Shown here one piece after another: positions 9,784-18,476 of a stretch of DNA of 64,000 nucleotides (position 1 is the first letter of the stretch; each line of letters opens with the position of its first letter). The stretch comes from Streptomyces sp. NBC_01304 (GTDB taxonomy: Bacteria > Actinomycetota > Actinomycetes > Streptomycetales > Streptomycetaceae). The DNA lies in the NCBI RefSeq assembly GCF_035975855.1, contig NZ_CP109055.1, positions 2,728,001-2,792,000 on the forward strand. Reading direction: 5' to 3'. The notes under the pieces were generated by a model that made no database searches, was not told where the DNA came from, and saw only the letters and a program-made list of their open reading frames with translations. The position numbers and the translations under genes were made by a program.

Positions 9784-10493
9784 ACGGCTTCTTCGACATC
9801 CCGAGCGACCTCCAGCACAGCTATCTCGGCCTCGTCGGCTGGCATCTGCAGGAGGCCCTGGTCCCGGTGCTCATCGGGTTCGCCCTCGCGGTGCCGCTCG
9901 GCCTGCTGTGCGTGCGGATCCGCTGGATCTATCCGCCGGTCCTGTGGATCACGACGGTCCTTTACGCGGTCCCGTCGCTGGCCTTCTTCGTGGTGCTCAT
10001 CGACTACACCGGCCTCAGCACGCTCACCGTGATGATCCCGCTGAGTCTGTACAGCCTGGTGGTGCTCGTCCCCGCCGTCGTCGACGGCGTCCGCTCGGTG
10101 CCCGAGGAGACGATCGCCGCCGCCGCGGCCATGGGCATCGGGCCGGTGCGCCGCTATTTCCAGGTCCAACTGCCCATCGCCGTACCGGCGATCTTCGCCG
10201 GGCTGCGGGTGGCCGCCGCCTCCAGCATCAGCCTGGTGAGCGTGGGCTCGCTGATCGGCAACCAGGGCGCCCTCGGCAATCTGCTCACCACGGCGATGCT
10301 CTACGACCGCCCGATCCTCGCCGTGAACTCGGTGGTCACCACCGCCGTCCTGGCGATCCTGGTCGACGCGGCGCTCGTCCTCGCCCGCCGGCTGCTCACG
10401 CCCTGGCAGCCGCCGGCCGCCCGCAGAGCCCGCACAGCCGCCCGTAGGCCCACGAAGGCGGGCGTCGCCCGCGCACCGGAGCGCGTGTCGTGA
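9780..10493 (+). CDS. opuCB: osmolyte ABC transporter permease, OpuCB-like
   Basis: 237 aa with about five to six transmembrane segments and the permease EAA-type loop (AAAAMGIGPVRRYFQVQLP, around residues 118-136) that docks on the ATPase. Start ATG 9780 overlaps the ATPase stop (ATGA), implying translational coupling. The C-terminus is Arg/Ala-rich. It pairs with the next permease as the two-permease arrangement of OpuC-type importers. Confidence 0.88.
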   Translation: MNGFFDIPSDLQHSYLGLVGWHLQEALVPVLIGFALAVPLGLLCVRIRWIYPPVLWITTVLYAVPSLAFFVVLIDYTGLSTLTVMIPLSLYSLVVLVPAVVDGVRSVPEETIAAAAAMGIGPVRRYFQVQLPIAVPAIFAGLRVAAASSISLVSVGSLIGNQGALGNLLTTAMLYDRPILAVNSVVTTAVLAILVDAALVLARRLLTPWQPPAARRARTAARRPTKAGVARAPERVS

Positions 10494-11164
10494 ACGTACT
10501 CGAATTCATGCAGGCCTTCTTCTCCGACGGCGCCCGCTGGAGCGGTTACGACGGCATCCCGCAGCGCGTCTTGGAGCACCTGCAGTACTCCTCCTCGGCG
10601 CTCGCGATCTCCGCGGCCATCGGGCTGCCCATCGGCCTGGTCACCGGGCACACCGGCCGCGGCGGCAACGCGCTGGCGTTCGTGGCGACGGCGGCGCGTG
10701 CGCTGCCGACGTTCGGGCTCCTCGTGCTGATGTTCGTGTGGCTGGGGCTCGGGGTGCTGCCCGTGATGATCCCCCTGGTCGTCCTCGCGATCCCGCCGAT
10801 CCTCATCACCACGTACGAGGCGGTGCGCAATGTCGACCCGTCGCCCGTGGACGCCGCCCGGGGCATGGGCATGCCGTCGGTGAAGATCCTGTTCCAGGTC
10901 GAGGTGCCGGCGGCGCTGCCGCTGATCCTGAGCGGGCTGCGCTCGGCCGCCATCCAGATCGTGTCGACGGCGACGATCGCGGCGTATGTGAGCCTCGGCG
11001 GGGTCGGCCGGTACATCGTGGACGGCCTGTACCAGCGGGACTACGAGAAGGTCGTGGGCGGCGCGACGCTCACCGCCACGCTGGCACTCCTGGTGCTGGT
11101 GCTGTTCTGGGCGGTGGCGCGGGTCGCGGTGTCACCGGGCGTACGGCGACGGCGTACGGCCTGA
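10490..11164 (+). CDS. opuCD: osmolyte ABC transporter permease, OpuCD-like
   Basis: 224 aa, about five transmembrane segments, with EAA-type loop DAARGMGMPSVKILFQVEVP. The GTG start at 10490 overlaps the previous stop (GTGA). The expected fourth gene, the binding protein opuCC, does not follow: a four-gene conservon on the opposite strand intervenes, and opuCC appears at 15720 with its own promoter region. Confidence 0.88.
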   Translation: MNVLEFMQAFFSDGARWSGYDGIPQRVLEHLQYSSSALAISAAIGLPIGLVTGHTGRGGNALAFVATAARALPTFGLLVLMFVWLGLGVLPVMIPLVVLAIPPILITTYEAVRNVDPSPVDAARGMGMPSVKILFQVEVPAALPLILSGLRSAAIQIVSTATIAAYVSLGGVGRYIVDGLYQRDYEKVVGGATLTATLALLVLVLFWAVARVAVSPGVRRRRTA

Positions 11165-11174
11165 AACTACCTGT

Positions 11175-11209
11175 ACGCCCTGGCTACTGCTCCGCGGTGG
11201 CCAGGGCGT
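11175..11209. terminator. hairpin shared by convergent opuCD and cvnD
   Basis: A perfect 10-bp stem (11175-11184 with 11200-11209) around a 15-base loop overlaps the cvnD stop codon (11184-11186), 10 bases beyond the opuCD stop. A plausible two-way terminator that partly uses coding sequence. Confidence 0.55.
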
Positions 11210-11804
11210 GCTCCAACACCACGAGCAGCGCGTCCCGGACCGATCCGCGCTCACGGGCGTCGAACACGGTGACCGGGACGTGGTCGCCGACGTCCAGCGC
11301 CCAGCGCACCTCCTCCAGGTTGTGCTCGATCCTGCCGTCGAAGGTGTTCACCGCGACGGCGAACGGGATCCCGCGGTGCTCGAAGTAGTCGACGGCGGCG
11401 TAACAGTCGTCGAAGCGGCGGGTGTCGACGATGACGAGGCCGCCGAGCGCCCCCTCGACCAGGTCGTCCCACATGAAGCCGAACCGCTCCTGCCCGGGCG
11501 TGCCGAACAGATAGAGCTTCAGGGTCGGGTCGAGCGTGACGCAGCCGAAGTCCATCGCGACGGTCGTCGTCATCTTCTGCGGGGTGTGCGACAGGTCGTC
11601 GACGCCCGCGGCGACCGAGGTGATGGACGCCTCGGTGGTCAGCGGCTCGATCTCCGAGATGGCGCCCACGGTCGTCGTCTTGCCCACGCCGAAGCCGCCC
11701 GCGATCACCATCTTCACGGGCAGCGGCGGCTGTTGGGGCGCGGACACGGACTCGCTATCCCTCACGGATCGCGCCTCTGGAGTCGGGGACAGCTCGGAGA
11801 CCAT
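11184..11804 (-). CDS. cvnD: conservon small GTPase CvnD
   Basis: 206-aa Ras-like G protein. G1 GGFGVGKTT lies near residue 37, G3 is GTPGQ (TPGQ instead of the common DxxGQ) and G4 is NTFD (variant of NKxD). It is the last gene of the cvnA-B-C-D relay, in which a kinase-like sensor, a roadblock protein, a DUF742 protein and the GTPase form a membrane-associated complex resembling a G-protein-coupled system. ATG 11804 is chosen because GAAGGG lies six bases upstream; it overlaps cvnC by 50 bases. No cytochrome P450 (cvnE) follows, unlike some conservons. Confidence 0.93.
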   Translation of the reverse strand: MVSELSPTPEARSVRDSESVSAPQQPPLPVKMVIAGGFGVGKTTTVGAISEIEPLTTEASITSVAAGVDDLSHTPQKMTTTVAMDFGCVTLDPTLKLYLFGTPGQERFGFMWDDLVEGALGGLVIVDTRRFDDCYAAVDYFEHRGIPFAVAVNTFDGRIEHNLEEVRWALDVGDHVPVTVFDARERGSVRDALLVVLEHALATAEQ

Positions 11805-12201
11805 CGATAACCCTTCGCAGTACGGAGACATCCCGGTGGGCGTCGGACTGCGGGGCGTACAGGGCCAGTTGGCCGTCCGCGCGCAGATCGTCGGCGAGTA
11901 CCCGGATCACATTCAGATGCATCCGCAGTTTCGCCGCGATCTCGGCGAGGGACTGCGGACGGCTGCAGAGCGTGATGATGTCGCGGTGCTGGTCGAAGGC
12001 GAAGGCGTCGAGTGCCGCGAGGCCCACCTCCGTCGCCACGACCTGCGTCTCGATGGGGATGGGCGGGACGAGTCCCGCGCCGCCCGCGATCCGGCCCGCC
12101 GTCAGCAGGAAGGGCCGGACGACCGGAGCGGGTGGTTCCGCCTCCCAGCCGTCCTCGCCCCAGGTCTCCTCGCCGTCGGCCGCACCCTCGCCGCCCGTCA
12201 T
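11755..12201 (-). CDS. cvnC: conservon DUF742 protein CvnC
   Basis: 148-aa protein with the DUF742 pattern: VVRPFLLTAGR near residues 27-37, then a winged-helix-like segment (RPQSLAEIAAKLRMHLNVIRVLADDL) and a C-terminal VLRRVIDGLRAV. DUF742 members sit between roadblock and GTPase genes in conservons. Start ATG 12201 (or GTG 12204) follows GGGGAG. It is 32 bases downstream of cvnB and overlaps cvnD. Confidence 0.88.
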   Translation of the reverse strand: MTGGEGAADGEETWGEDGWEAEPPAPVVRPFLLTAGRIAGGAGLVPPIPIETQVVATEVGLAALDAFAFDQHRDIITLCSRPQSLAEIAAKLRMHLNVIRVLADDLRADGQLALYAPQSDAHRDVSVLRRVIDGLRAVPDSRGAIREG

Positions 12202-12233
12202 CACGCTCTCCCCTCCCCCGTCCGTTCCGGTGG

Positions 12234-12713
12234 TCAGCCGGCGGGCGCTACGCCCACGGTGTTCTTCAGCTCCATCACCAGGGCCGGGCTCAGCGCGGAA
12301 CCGGCCCGGTTGGCGAACAGCGTCATCTCGTACGCGATGTTGCCGAGCTTGGCCTCCTTGGAGGCGACCACGCCGAGCACAGCGCCCGCGCCGAGCGCCG
12401 ACACCAGGAGGTGGCCGTTCTCCAGGTCGATGATGACCTTGTTGAGGCCGCCGAGGCCGTAGTTGCCCGACGCCCCCATGGCGAGGCTGGTGATGCCGGA
12501 GACGATGGCCGCGAGCCGCTCCGAGTCGGCCTGGCCGCGCAGTTGGGAGACCGCGATCAGCAGGCCGTCGGAGGACACACCGATCACGTCGACCACACCG
12601 GCGGTCTCCGTCGCGAAGCGATTGAGCAGCCAATTGAAGTCTGCCGCGGCGGCCTTCATGTCCGGTGCCTGCTGCAGGACTCCGGAATTCGGCTCACCTG
12701 TCCACTGGTTCAC
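12234..12713 (-). CDS. cvnB: conservon roadblock/LC7 protein CvnB
   Basis: The 159-aa protein is a single roadblock/LC7 domain (FNWLLNRFATETAGVVDVIG through VIIDLENGHLLVSALG), the MglB-like fold that regulates small GTPases. The GTG start at 12713 overlaps the cvnA stop (GTGA), so the two are translationally coupled. It probably acts as partner or GTPase-activating protein of CvnD. Confidence 0.93.
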   Translation of the reverse strand: MNQWTGEPNSGVLQQAPDMKAAAADFNWLLNRFATETAGVVDVIGVSSDGLLIAVSQLRGQADSERLAAIVSGITSLAMGASGNYGLGGLNKVIIDLENGHLLVSALGAGAVLGVVASKEAKLGNIAYEMTLFANRAGSALSPALVMELKNTVGVAPAG

Positions 12714-15394
12714 TCGCTCATGCCTTCCGGGGAGGTGGGTCTGGTGCGGGGTGTGCTGCTGTGCTCGGGCACGCCGTGGCGGCCGGGCAGGGGGTCGGGC
12801 TCGGGCTCGCCGTAGTGGCCGGGCATGTTCTCGGGGGCGGGCTCGCCGTAGTGGCCCGGCATGCCCTCGGGCTCGGGCACGCTGTCACGCTCGGCCCGCC
12901 GGACGGCCGCCTCGAACTCGTCGATCTCGCTGCGGGCGGCCTCCGCGTCGGCCGGGTGCCAGCCGGTCGGCGGGCGCTGCGGCGGCTCCGCCTGCCGGGG
13001 CAGGCGGCCCGCGGCGGTGGTGGTCCCCAGGGTGGCGCCGCGCACCCTGCGGCGCAGCGGGCCCGAGGCCTCGTCGGGCCGCGGCGGCGCCGGTGCCCCT
13101 TGCGCGGGGGGTTCGTGCGTGGTGCGGGTGTGCGTCAGGTCCTCGTCGTAGCTCGGTGCGGGCGCGCGCAGCCGTACGTGACCGGAGGGTCCTGCGGGCG
13201 CCGGTGATCCGGGGGCCTGCCGGCCCGGGGCCTGCGCCGAGGGGACGCGGCGCGGCAGCGCCGAGGCGCCGGGTGCGGGCTCGACCCGTGCGGGGCGCGG
13301 GTGACCCGCGCCCGGGCGGCGGGACGGGGGCAGCATCTTGGGCGCGCGGGCGGGCGGTCCGACCGGGGCGCCGTGCACCAGGTGTCCGCCGGGGAGCACG
13401 ACGGTGGCGGTGACCCCGCCGCCCGGGGTGCGGGACAGGGTGACCTCGATGCCCCAGCGCCGGGAGAGGCCGCCGACCACGAACAGGCCGAGCACTTCCG
13501 TCGGCGCGAGGTCGAGCCGTTCGCGGCGGATGAGGCGGGCGTTCTCCTCGGCGAGGCGTTCGGCGTTCATGCCGAGGCCGTGGTCGACGATCTCGACGAG
13601 CGCGCCGTCGGCGTCGGGCCGGGGGCGCAGGACCACTTCGACGCTGCTGGACGCCGGGGAGAACTGCACCGCGTTCTCCAGGAGTTCGGCGAGCATCAGC
13701 GTCAGGTCGCCGACGATGTCGGGGGCGACGGTGACATCGCCCTCGGCGTGCGGGGTGACGCGCTGGTAGCCCTCGATCTGGCCGAGCGCGGCCCGCACGA
13801 TGTTGCTGAGCCGCATGGGCTCGGCGCCCAGGGCCGACTCCCGGATGCCGGCGAGCAGCATCAGGCTGTCGGCGTTGCGCTGGAGGCGCACCGCGATGTG
13901 GTCGATGCGGTAGAGCCGCTCCAGGGTCTCGGGGTCGGTCTCGCCGCGCTCCACCGAGTCGATCAGGGCGAGTTGGCGGGTGGTGAGGTTGCTGACGCGG
14001 TGGCCCACGTTGCCGAACATCGTGGCGATGTTGCGGCGGCCCATGACCTGGCGCTCCAGCAGCGCCGTCGCGGTGAGCTGCACCTGGTTGAACGCCTCGG
14101 CGAGCTCGCCGAGTTCGTCGCGGACCGGCACGGGCACGGCGGTCAGGCGCGGCGGGCTCGCGTCGTCGGCGTCGTCGTCGGCGACCCGGGCCAGCTCCTT
14201 GCCGGCGGCGTCGGCCACGTCCTGGGCGGCCTCGGTGAGGGTGCGTACGGTACGCACCACGGAGCGGCGGACCAGGACGGAGAACAGGAACCAGGCCGCG
14301 AAGGCGAGCACGGTGCCGGTGCCGAGCAGGACGACCTGACCCCAGGCCCGCTGCGAGGCGCTCTCGGTGTCGCCGGCGATCTGGCCGATGAGGGACTGGG
14401 TGATCTTCAGCCGGTTCTGGGCCTGGCTCTCGTAGGTGGGCTCGGCGTCCAGGGCGTCGGCGAGGGCGGCACGCAGCTGGGCGGCGTTCTCGGCGACGAG
14501 GTTGCCCGGGTCGGCCTGGAGCTCGTTGAAGTGCTGTTCGACGAGGCCTTGGTAGGGGCTGTGCTCCGTGGCGGCGAGTTCGGCGCCCTGCTCCTGGGTG
14601 GCGAGCCGGGTGAAGCGCTCGGCCTGGTACGTGTACTGCTCGAAGTCGCGGACGGCGCGGGTGTACTCCATGAGCGCGCTGGGGTCGCGGGTGCGGGCGG
14701 CGAAGACGCTGGTCTCGAAGGAGGCGTGCGCGGTGTCGGCCCTCAGCAGCGCGTCGAGCAGGCTGCTCGCGTCCGAGCCCGAGTCGCCGCCCTCACCGCC
14801 CAGCCCCAGGCCGTTGATCAGGCCCTTGATGACCGATCCGTACGCGGGGTCGATGTTGCTGGCGGGCAGCGGGCCCGAGGCGACGCTCTGGCGGAGGCTG
14901 TCCAGGCCCTCGAGCTCCTTGAGCGCCTTGGCCCCGCCGTCCGGGAGCCGGTCCCCATATGCGGAGCGGACGGCCGCGACCTGGGAGGAGACGTCGTGCT
15001 GTGCCCGGAGGTACTTGGAGGTGTCCGGCGCGCTGTCCTTCGAGGGGGCGGCCTCATAGTGCAGGGAGACGAGGAGCGCCTGCCGGTGCTCGCTCTGCAC
15101 CCCGTCGATGAGGCGTGCCACCTGGGCGCTGTCGCGGACGAGTTGAGCGGTGTCGGCCGCGGAGCGGGCCCGGTCGACCTGTCCGAGGATGACGAAGGAC
15201 AGCATCGCCGAGACGACCGCGAGCGGCACGATCACCAGGACGTTCAGCTTTCGGCGGAACGGCAGCCGGTCCAGGAAGGGGGGCTTCGAGTCGCCCGGGG
15301 GCGATATCCGACCGGTCGTGGGAGGGGGAACCGCCGGTCCCTTGCGCGGAGCCGTTAAAGGCCGCTTCCGGTCGGCTCTCCTGTGCGCGGGCAC
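12710..15394 (-). CDS. cvnA: conservon sensor kinase-like protein CvnA
   Basis: 894 aa. A TM helix at about 48-70, an extracytoplasmic nitrate/nitrite-sensing-type helical domain (about 75-345), a second TM at about 350-375, HAMP, a dimerisation helix (HRVSNLTTRQL) and a HATPase domain with LAELLENAVQFSP, DHGLGM and GGGVTATVVLP. A Pro-rich C-terminal tail follows, with a repeat (PGHYGEP twice, PGRHGVP once). GTG 15394 is chosen: AAGGAGG lies six bases upstream. Codon 13 is TTA (15356-15358), the bldA-dependent Leu codon of Streptomyces, so translation may be developmentally limited. First gene of cvnABCD. Confidence 0.93.
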   Translation of the reverse strand: MPAHRRADRKRPLTAPRKGPAVPPPTTGRISPPGDSKPPFLDRLPFRRKLNVLVIVPLAVVSAMLSFVILGQVDRARSAADTAQLVRDSAQVARLIDGVQSEHRQALLVSLHYEAAPSKDSAPDTSKYLRAQHDVSSQVAAVRSAYGDRLPDGGAKALKELEGLDSLRQSVASGPLPASNIDPAYGSVIKGLINGLGLGGEGGDSGSDASSLLDALLRADTAHASFETSVFAARTRDPSALMEYTRAVRDFEQYTYQAERFTRLATQEQGAELAATEHSPYQGLVEQHFNELQADPGNLVAENAAQLRAALADALDAEPTYESQAQNRLKITQSLIGQIAGDTESASQRAWGQVVLLGTGTVLAFAAWFLFSVLVRRSVVRTVRTLTEAAQDVADAAGKELARVADDDADDASPPRLTAVPVPVRDELGELAEAFNQVQLTATALLERQVMGRRNIATMFGNVGHRVSNLTTRQLALIDSVERGETDPETLERLYRIDHIAVRLQRNADSLMLLAGIRESALGAEPMRLSNIVRAALGQIEGYQRVTPHAEGDVTVAPDIVGDLTLMLAELLENAVQFSPASSSVEVVLRPRPDADGALVEIVDHGLGMNAERLAEENARLIRRERLDLAPTEVLGLFVVGGLSRRWGIEVTLSRTPGGGVTATVVLPGGHLVHGAPVGPPARAPKMLPPSRRPGAGHPRPARVEPAPGASALPRRVPSAQAPGRQAPGSPAPAGPSGHVRLRAPAPSYDEDLTHTRTTHEPPAQGAPAPPRPDEASGPLRRRVRGATLGTTTAAGRLPRQAEPPQRPPTGWHPADAEAARSEIDEFEAAVRRAERDSVPEPEGMPGHYGEPAPENMPGHYGEPEPDPLPGRHGVPEHSSTPRTRPTSPEGMSE

Positions 15395-15626
15395 CCATTC
15401 CTCCTTGACTTCCTCAACTTCGGTTACAGGCCGACGATTTCAGGCCGACCACAGCCGGACAAGCGGAGCAGGGCCCTCAGCGCGGGCAACAGTAGCCGCT
15501 TCCGGAACCTGGTGGGCGTAATCAATCAAGAACGGACACTCGGATACGCCGGATTCGCTCATATTTTGGTTACGTTGCGGGGACGTTTCGGCGCGCCGCC
15601 TTCAACTCTGCTGATCCATATGTCTC

Positions 15627-15657
15627 TTGACGGTCCGCGAATGATCCAGCTTGGATC
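15627..15657 (+). promoter_or_regulatory. candidate promoter of opuCC with overlapping palindrome
   Basis: TTGACG (15627-15632), 18 bases, TTGGAT (15651-15656) resembles a housekeeping promoter about 60 bases before the opuCC start. A palindrome with 6-bp arms, GATCCA-gct-TGGATC (15643-15657), covers the -10. The rest of the 325-bp gap (15395-15719) between divergent cvnA and opuCC must also hold the cvnA promoter, but I see no firm box. Confidence 0.4.
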
Positions 15658-15719
15658 GTCGTTGCGCCATGCTTCTCGACCCACCGACCGCTTCCCCTGC
15701 CACGTCTGGATGACCCAAA

Positions 15720-16694
15720 GTGACCTCCGTCAGAAACACCCGTAGCCCCCGCAGCACCCGTAGCGCCCGCAAGTCCGCGACGTACGCCGTCTCCCTGCTG
15801 GCCCTCGCCGCGGTGACACTGACGGGCTGCGGCTCCGACGACGGCAAGGACGACGACCCCCTGAAGTCCGGCGACAAGCCCAAGGGCGGCACGGTCGTGG
15901 TCGGCTCCAACAACTTCCCCGAGAGCATCCTGCTCGCCGACATCTACGGCGAGGCCCTGAAGTCCAAGGGGATCAAGGTCAATTACAAGCTCAACATCGG
16001 CAGCCGTGAGACCACGTACGGGCTGATCAAGAACGGTACGCTCACCGTCATGCCCGAGTACAACGGCGCCCTGCTCACCTACCTGAAGGGCAAGGCCAAG
16101 CCGGAGACGGACGCGACCAACACGGCGGTCAAGGGCAAACTTGACGCGAATCTGACCCTCCTGGAGTCCTCCGAGGCGCAGGACAAGGACGCGGTCGCGG
16201 TGAACGAGGAGACGGCGAAGAAGTACAAGCTCACCGCCGAATCGACCCTCGAGGACCTGGCGGACGCGGCGCCCGAGATGGTCCTCGGCGGGTCCCCCGA
16301 ATTCCAGACCCGGCACCACGGGCTGCCCGGCCTGAAGGACGAGTACAAGCTCAACTTCAAGTCCTTCAAGGCCCTCGACGCGGGCGGCCCGCTGACCGTC
16401 GCCGCGCTCAAGGGAAACAGCATCCAGGCCGGCAACATCTTCAGCACCGACCCCGGCATCACCAAGAACAAGTTCCTGATCCTGCAGGACCCCAAGAACC
16501 TCTTCGGGATCGAGAACGTGACGCCGCTGGTCCACAAGAGCGGTCTGACGGACGAGGGCATCGCCGCGCTCAACGCCGTCTCGGCGAAGCTCGACACGGA
16601 GACCCTCGTCAAGCTCAACAGTGAGGTCCAGGTCGACAACAAGGACCCGCGGGACGTGGCCACGAGCTGGCTGGCCTCGGCGGGCCTCAGCTGA
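15720..16694 (+). CDS. opuCC: osmolyte-binding lipoprotein of the OpuC-type transporter
   Basis: The 324-aa exported lipoprotein has a basic, twin-arginine-free N-terminus, a hydrophobic stretch (22-35) and lipobox LTGC with Cys37 as lipid site. The mature part begins GGTVVVGSNNFPES, typical of glycine-betaine/choline/carnitine-binding OpuAC-family proteins, and keeps YGLIKNGTLTVMPEYNG, the region lining the ligand pocket. GTG 15720 is used; the nearby ATG is out of frame. It is separated from opuCA-CB-CD by the conservon. The ammonia-lyase-like gene starts five bases after its stop, so the two are likely co-transcribed. Confidence 0.9.
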   Translation: MTSVRNTRSPRSTRSARKSATYAVSLLALAAVTLTGCGSDDGKDDDPLKSGDKPKGGTVVVGSNNFPESILLADIYGEALKSKGIKVNYKLNIGSRETTYGLIKNGTLTVMPEYNGALLTYLKGKAKPETDATNTAVKGKLDANLTLLESSEAQDKDAVAVNEETAKKYKLTAESTLEDLADAAPEMVLGGSPEFQTRHHGLPGLKDEYKLNFKSFKALDAGGPLTVAALKGNSIQAGNIFSTDPGITKNKFLILQDPKNLFGIENVTPLVHKSGLTDEGIAALNAVSAKLDTETLVKLNSEVQVDNKDPRDVATSWLASAGLS

Positions 16695-16699
16695 CCGGG

Positions 16700-18370
16700 G
16701 TGGAGCGCGCGGCCGCCGAGTCACTGCTCGACGGCCGCGCCCTCACCGCGGACACCGTCGCCCTGATGGCCGACGGTGCGCTGCGACCTGCCGTACCACC
16801 GACGGCACTTGACGCCATGGAGCGGTCCCGGCAGGCCGCGCAGAAGCTGGCGGCGGACGGCGCCCGGGTCTACGGGCGCAGCACCGGCGTCGGCGCGCAC
16901 CGCGGCCAGGAGGTCGAGGACCACGACGGCGCGGGCCACGACCTGCGGCTGCTGCTCAGCCACGCGGGCGGCATCGGCACGCCGCTGCCCGCCCGGCAGG
17001 TCCGCGCGATGATGGTGGTCCGGATCAACCAACTCCTCGCCGGAGGCTCGGGGTTGCGCCCGGAGATCGCCTCCGCACTGGTGGGTGCGGTACGCGCCGG
17101 GGTGCACCCCGAGGTCCACGAGTACGGCGCGGTCGGCACCGGCGACCTGACGGCACTGGCCCAGCTGGGGCTGACGCTGTACGGGCATGCGGCCTGGCGG
17201 GAGTCGGGCGGCGGGGCGACGCTCCCCGTGCCCTTGCGGCTCGAACGCGGCGACGTGCTCCCCCTGTTGAGCAGCAACGCCCTCACCCTCGGCCAGGCCG
17301 CCCTCGCCTGCCACGACCTCGGGACGCTGCTGCGCGCCGCGCATGTCGTGGCCGCGCTGTCGCTGTACGCGGTCGACGGATCCCTCGAGGCCTACGCGGC
17401 CGACGTCCACCGGGCCCGCCCGCATCCGGCGATCGGGCGGGCGGCGGCGCGGGTGCGGCGGCTGCTCGGCGTGGCAGGGACGACGGCAGGGACAACGGCG
17501 GGGACGACGGCGGGGGCAACGGCTGGGCTGCCGGGCATGCGGTCACCCGACTCGGTGCCGGACCCCGCACTGCGCTCAGCCCTGGACCCGGAGCTGGACT
17601 CGGCCCTGGACCCGGTGCCGGACACACGAGTCCAGGACCCCTTCGCCTTCCGGTGCTTCCCGCAGGCGCACGGCCCGGCGCTGGAAGCCTGGGCCGGCCT
17701 CGGCGACGTACTCGCCATCGACCTCAACTCCGCCGCCGAGAACCCCCTGATCGGCTGGGACGACGCGACCGGCGCCCCGGTCGCCCACCACCACGGCGGC
17801 TTCTTCGCCGCGCCGCTCACCCTCGCCCTGGACCGCCTCGGCCTCGCCGTACTCGGCACGGCCCGGCTCTCCGCGGCCCGGCTCTCCGGCCTCGGCCGCC
17901 CCGAACTGACCGGCCTGCGCTCCTTCCTGGCCGACGGAGCCTCGGCCGGCTCGGGCCTGATGATCCTGGAGTACGGCGCCACGGCCGCGCTCGCCGAGCT
18001 CCAGACCGGCGCCACCCCGGCCGGCCTCGGCCACGCGGTGCTCTCGCACGGCATGGAGGAGGCCGCGAGCTTCGCCACCCAGGCCGCCCGCAAGACGCTC
18101 CGGCTGGCCGACGCGTACCGCCTGGTCCTCGGCTGCGAACTCGTCGCCGCCGTCCGCGCCCTGCGCCAGCGCGGCACGGCCCCCGACCCCGCCACCCCGG
18201 CGGGCCACGCCTACGCGCTCGCGGCGGCGGCCCTGGACCCGGACATGGCGGACCGCCCGCTCACCAAGGACGTGACGCGGGCGGCCGAACTGCTCGACGG
18301 CTTCGCGCGGCTCGGTGAGTCCGCGGAGTTCGGGGAGCCCGCGGAGCCCGGGGAGAGCGCCCAGGCCTGA
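16700..18370 (+). CDS. histidine/phenylalanine ammonia-lyase-family protein with altered MIO site
   Basis: 556 aa. HAL/PAL-fold hallmarks are present: YGRSTGVG (58-65, equivalent of YGVNTGFG), RINQLLAGGSG (109-118), LLSSNALTLGQAAL and ENPLIGW. The MIO cofactor normally forms autocatalytically from Ala-Ser-Gly in GSVGASGDL. Here the segment is GAVGTGDL (residues 143-150), with Gly-Thr-Gly and one residue fewer, so lyase activity cannot be assumed. A low-complexity insert (about 258-310: a TTAG repeat, then a SALDP repeat) interrupts the middle, and the C-terminus ends in a GEP/GES repeat. Its GTG start lies five bases after opuCC. Role unknown. Confidence 0.8.
   Translation: MERAAAESLLDGRALTADTVALMADGALRPAVPPTALDAMERSRQAAQKLAADGARVYGRSTGVGAHRGQEVEDHDGAGHDLRLLLSHAGGIGTPLPARQVRAMMVVRINQLLAGGSGLRPEIASALVGAVRAGVHPEVHEYGAVGTGDLTALAQLGLTLYGHAAWRESGGGATLPVPLRLERGDVLPLLSSNALTLGQAALACHDLGTLLRAAHVVAALSLYAVDGSLEAYAADVHRARPHPAIGRAAARVRRLLGVAGTTAGTTAGTTAGATAGLPGMRSPDSVPDPALRSALDPELDSALDPVPDTRVQDPFAFRCFPQAHGPALEAWAGLGDVLAIDLNSAAENPLIGWDDATGAPVAHHHGGFFAAPLTLALDRLGLAVLGTARLSAARLSGLGRPELTGLRSFLADGASAGSGLMILEYGATAALAELQTGATPAGLGHAVLSHGMEEAASFATQAARKTLRLADAYRLVLGCELVAAVRALRQRGTAPDPATPAGHAYALAAAALDPDMADRPLTKDVTRAAELLDGFARLGESAEFGEPAEPGESAQA
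17474..17521 (+). repeat. four in-frame 12-bp tandem repeats inside the ammonia-lyase-like gene
   Basis: Units 17474-17485, 17486-17497, 17498-17509 and 17510-17521 (consensus GCRGGGACGACG) encode repeated Ala-Gly-Thr-Thr. Period divisible by three, so copy-number change would not break the frame. Confidence 0.85.
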
Positions 18371-18476
18371 GGGCCCCGCGAGGCCCCGCCCGTTCCCGCC
18401 GCTTTGCCCAACCGCCGGTCGCCGTCGTGTAATCAGTGACGGATGGGGCCAGACACGACGGAAGGGACACGGCAGA

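Noticed and set aside
15570..16724. 384-aa - strand frame over opuCC
   Set aside because: Shadow of the lipoprotein gene; no recognisable domain, and the + strand product has a clear lipobox and ligand-pocket motifs.
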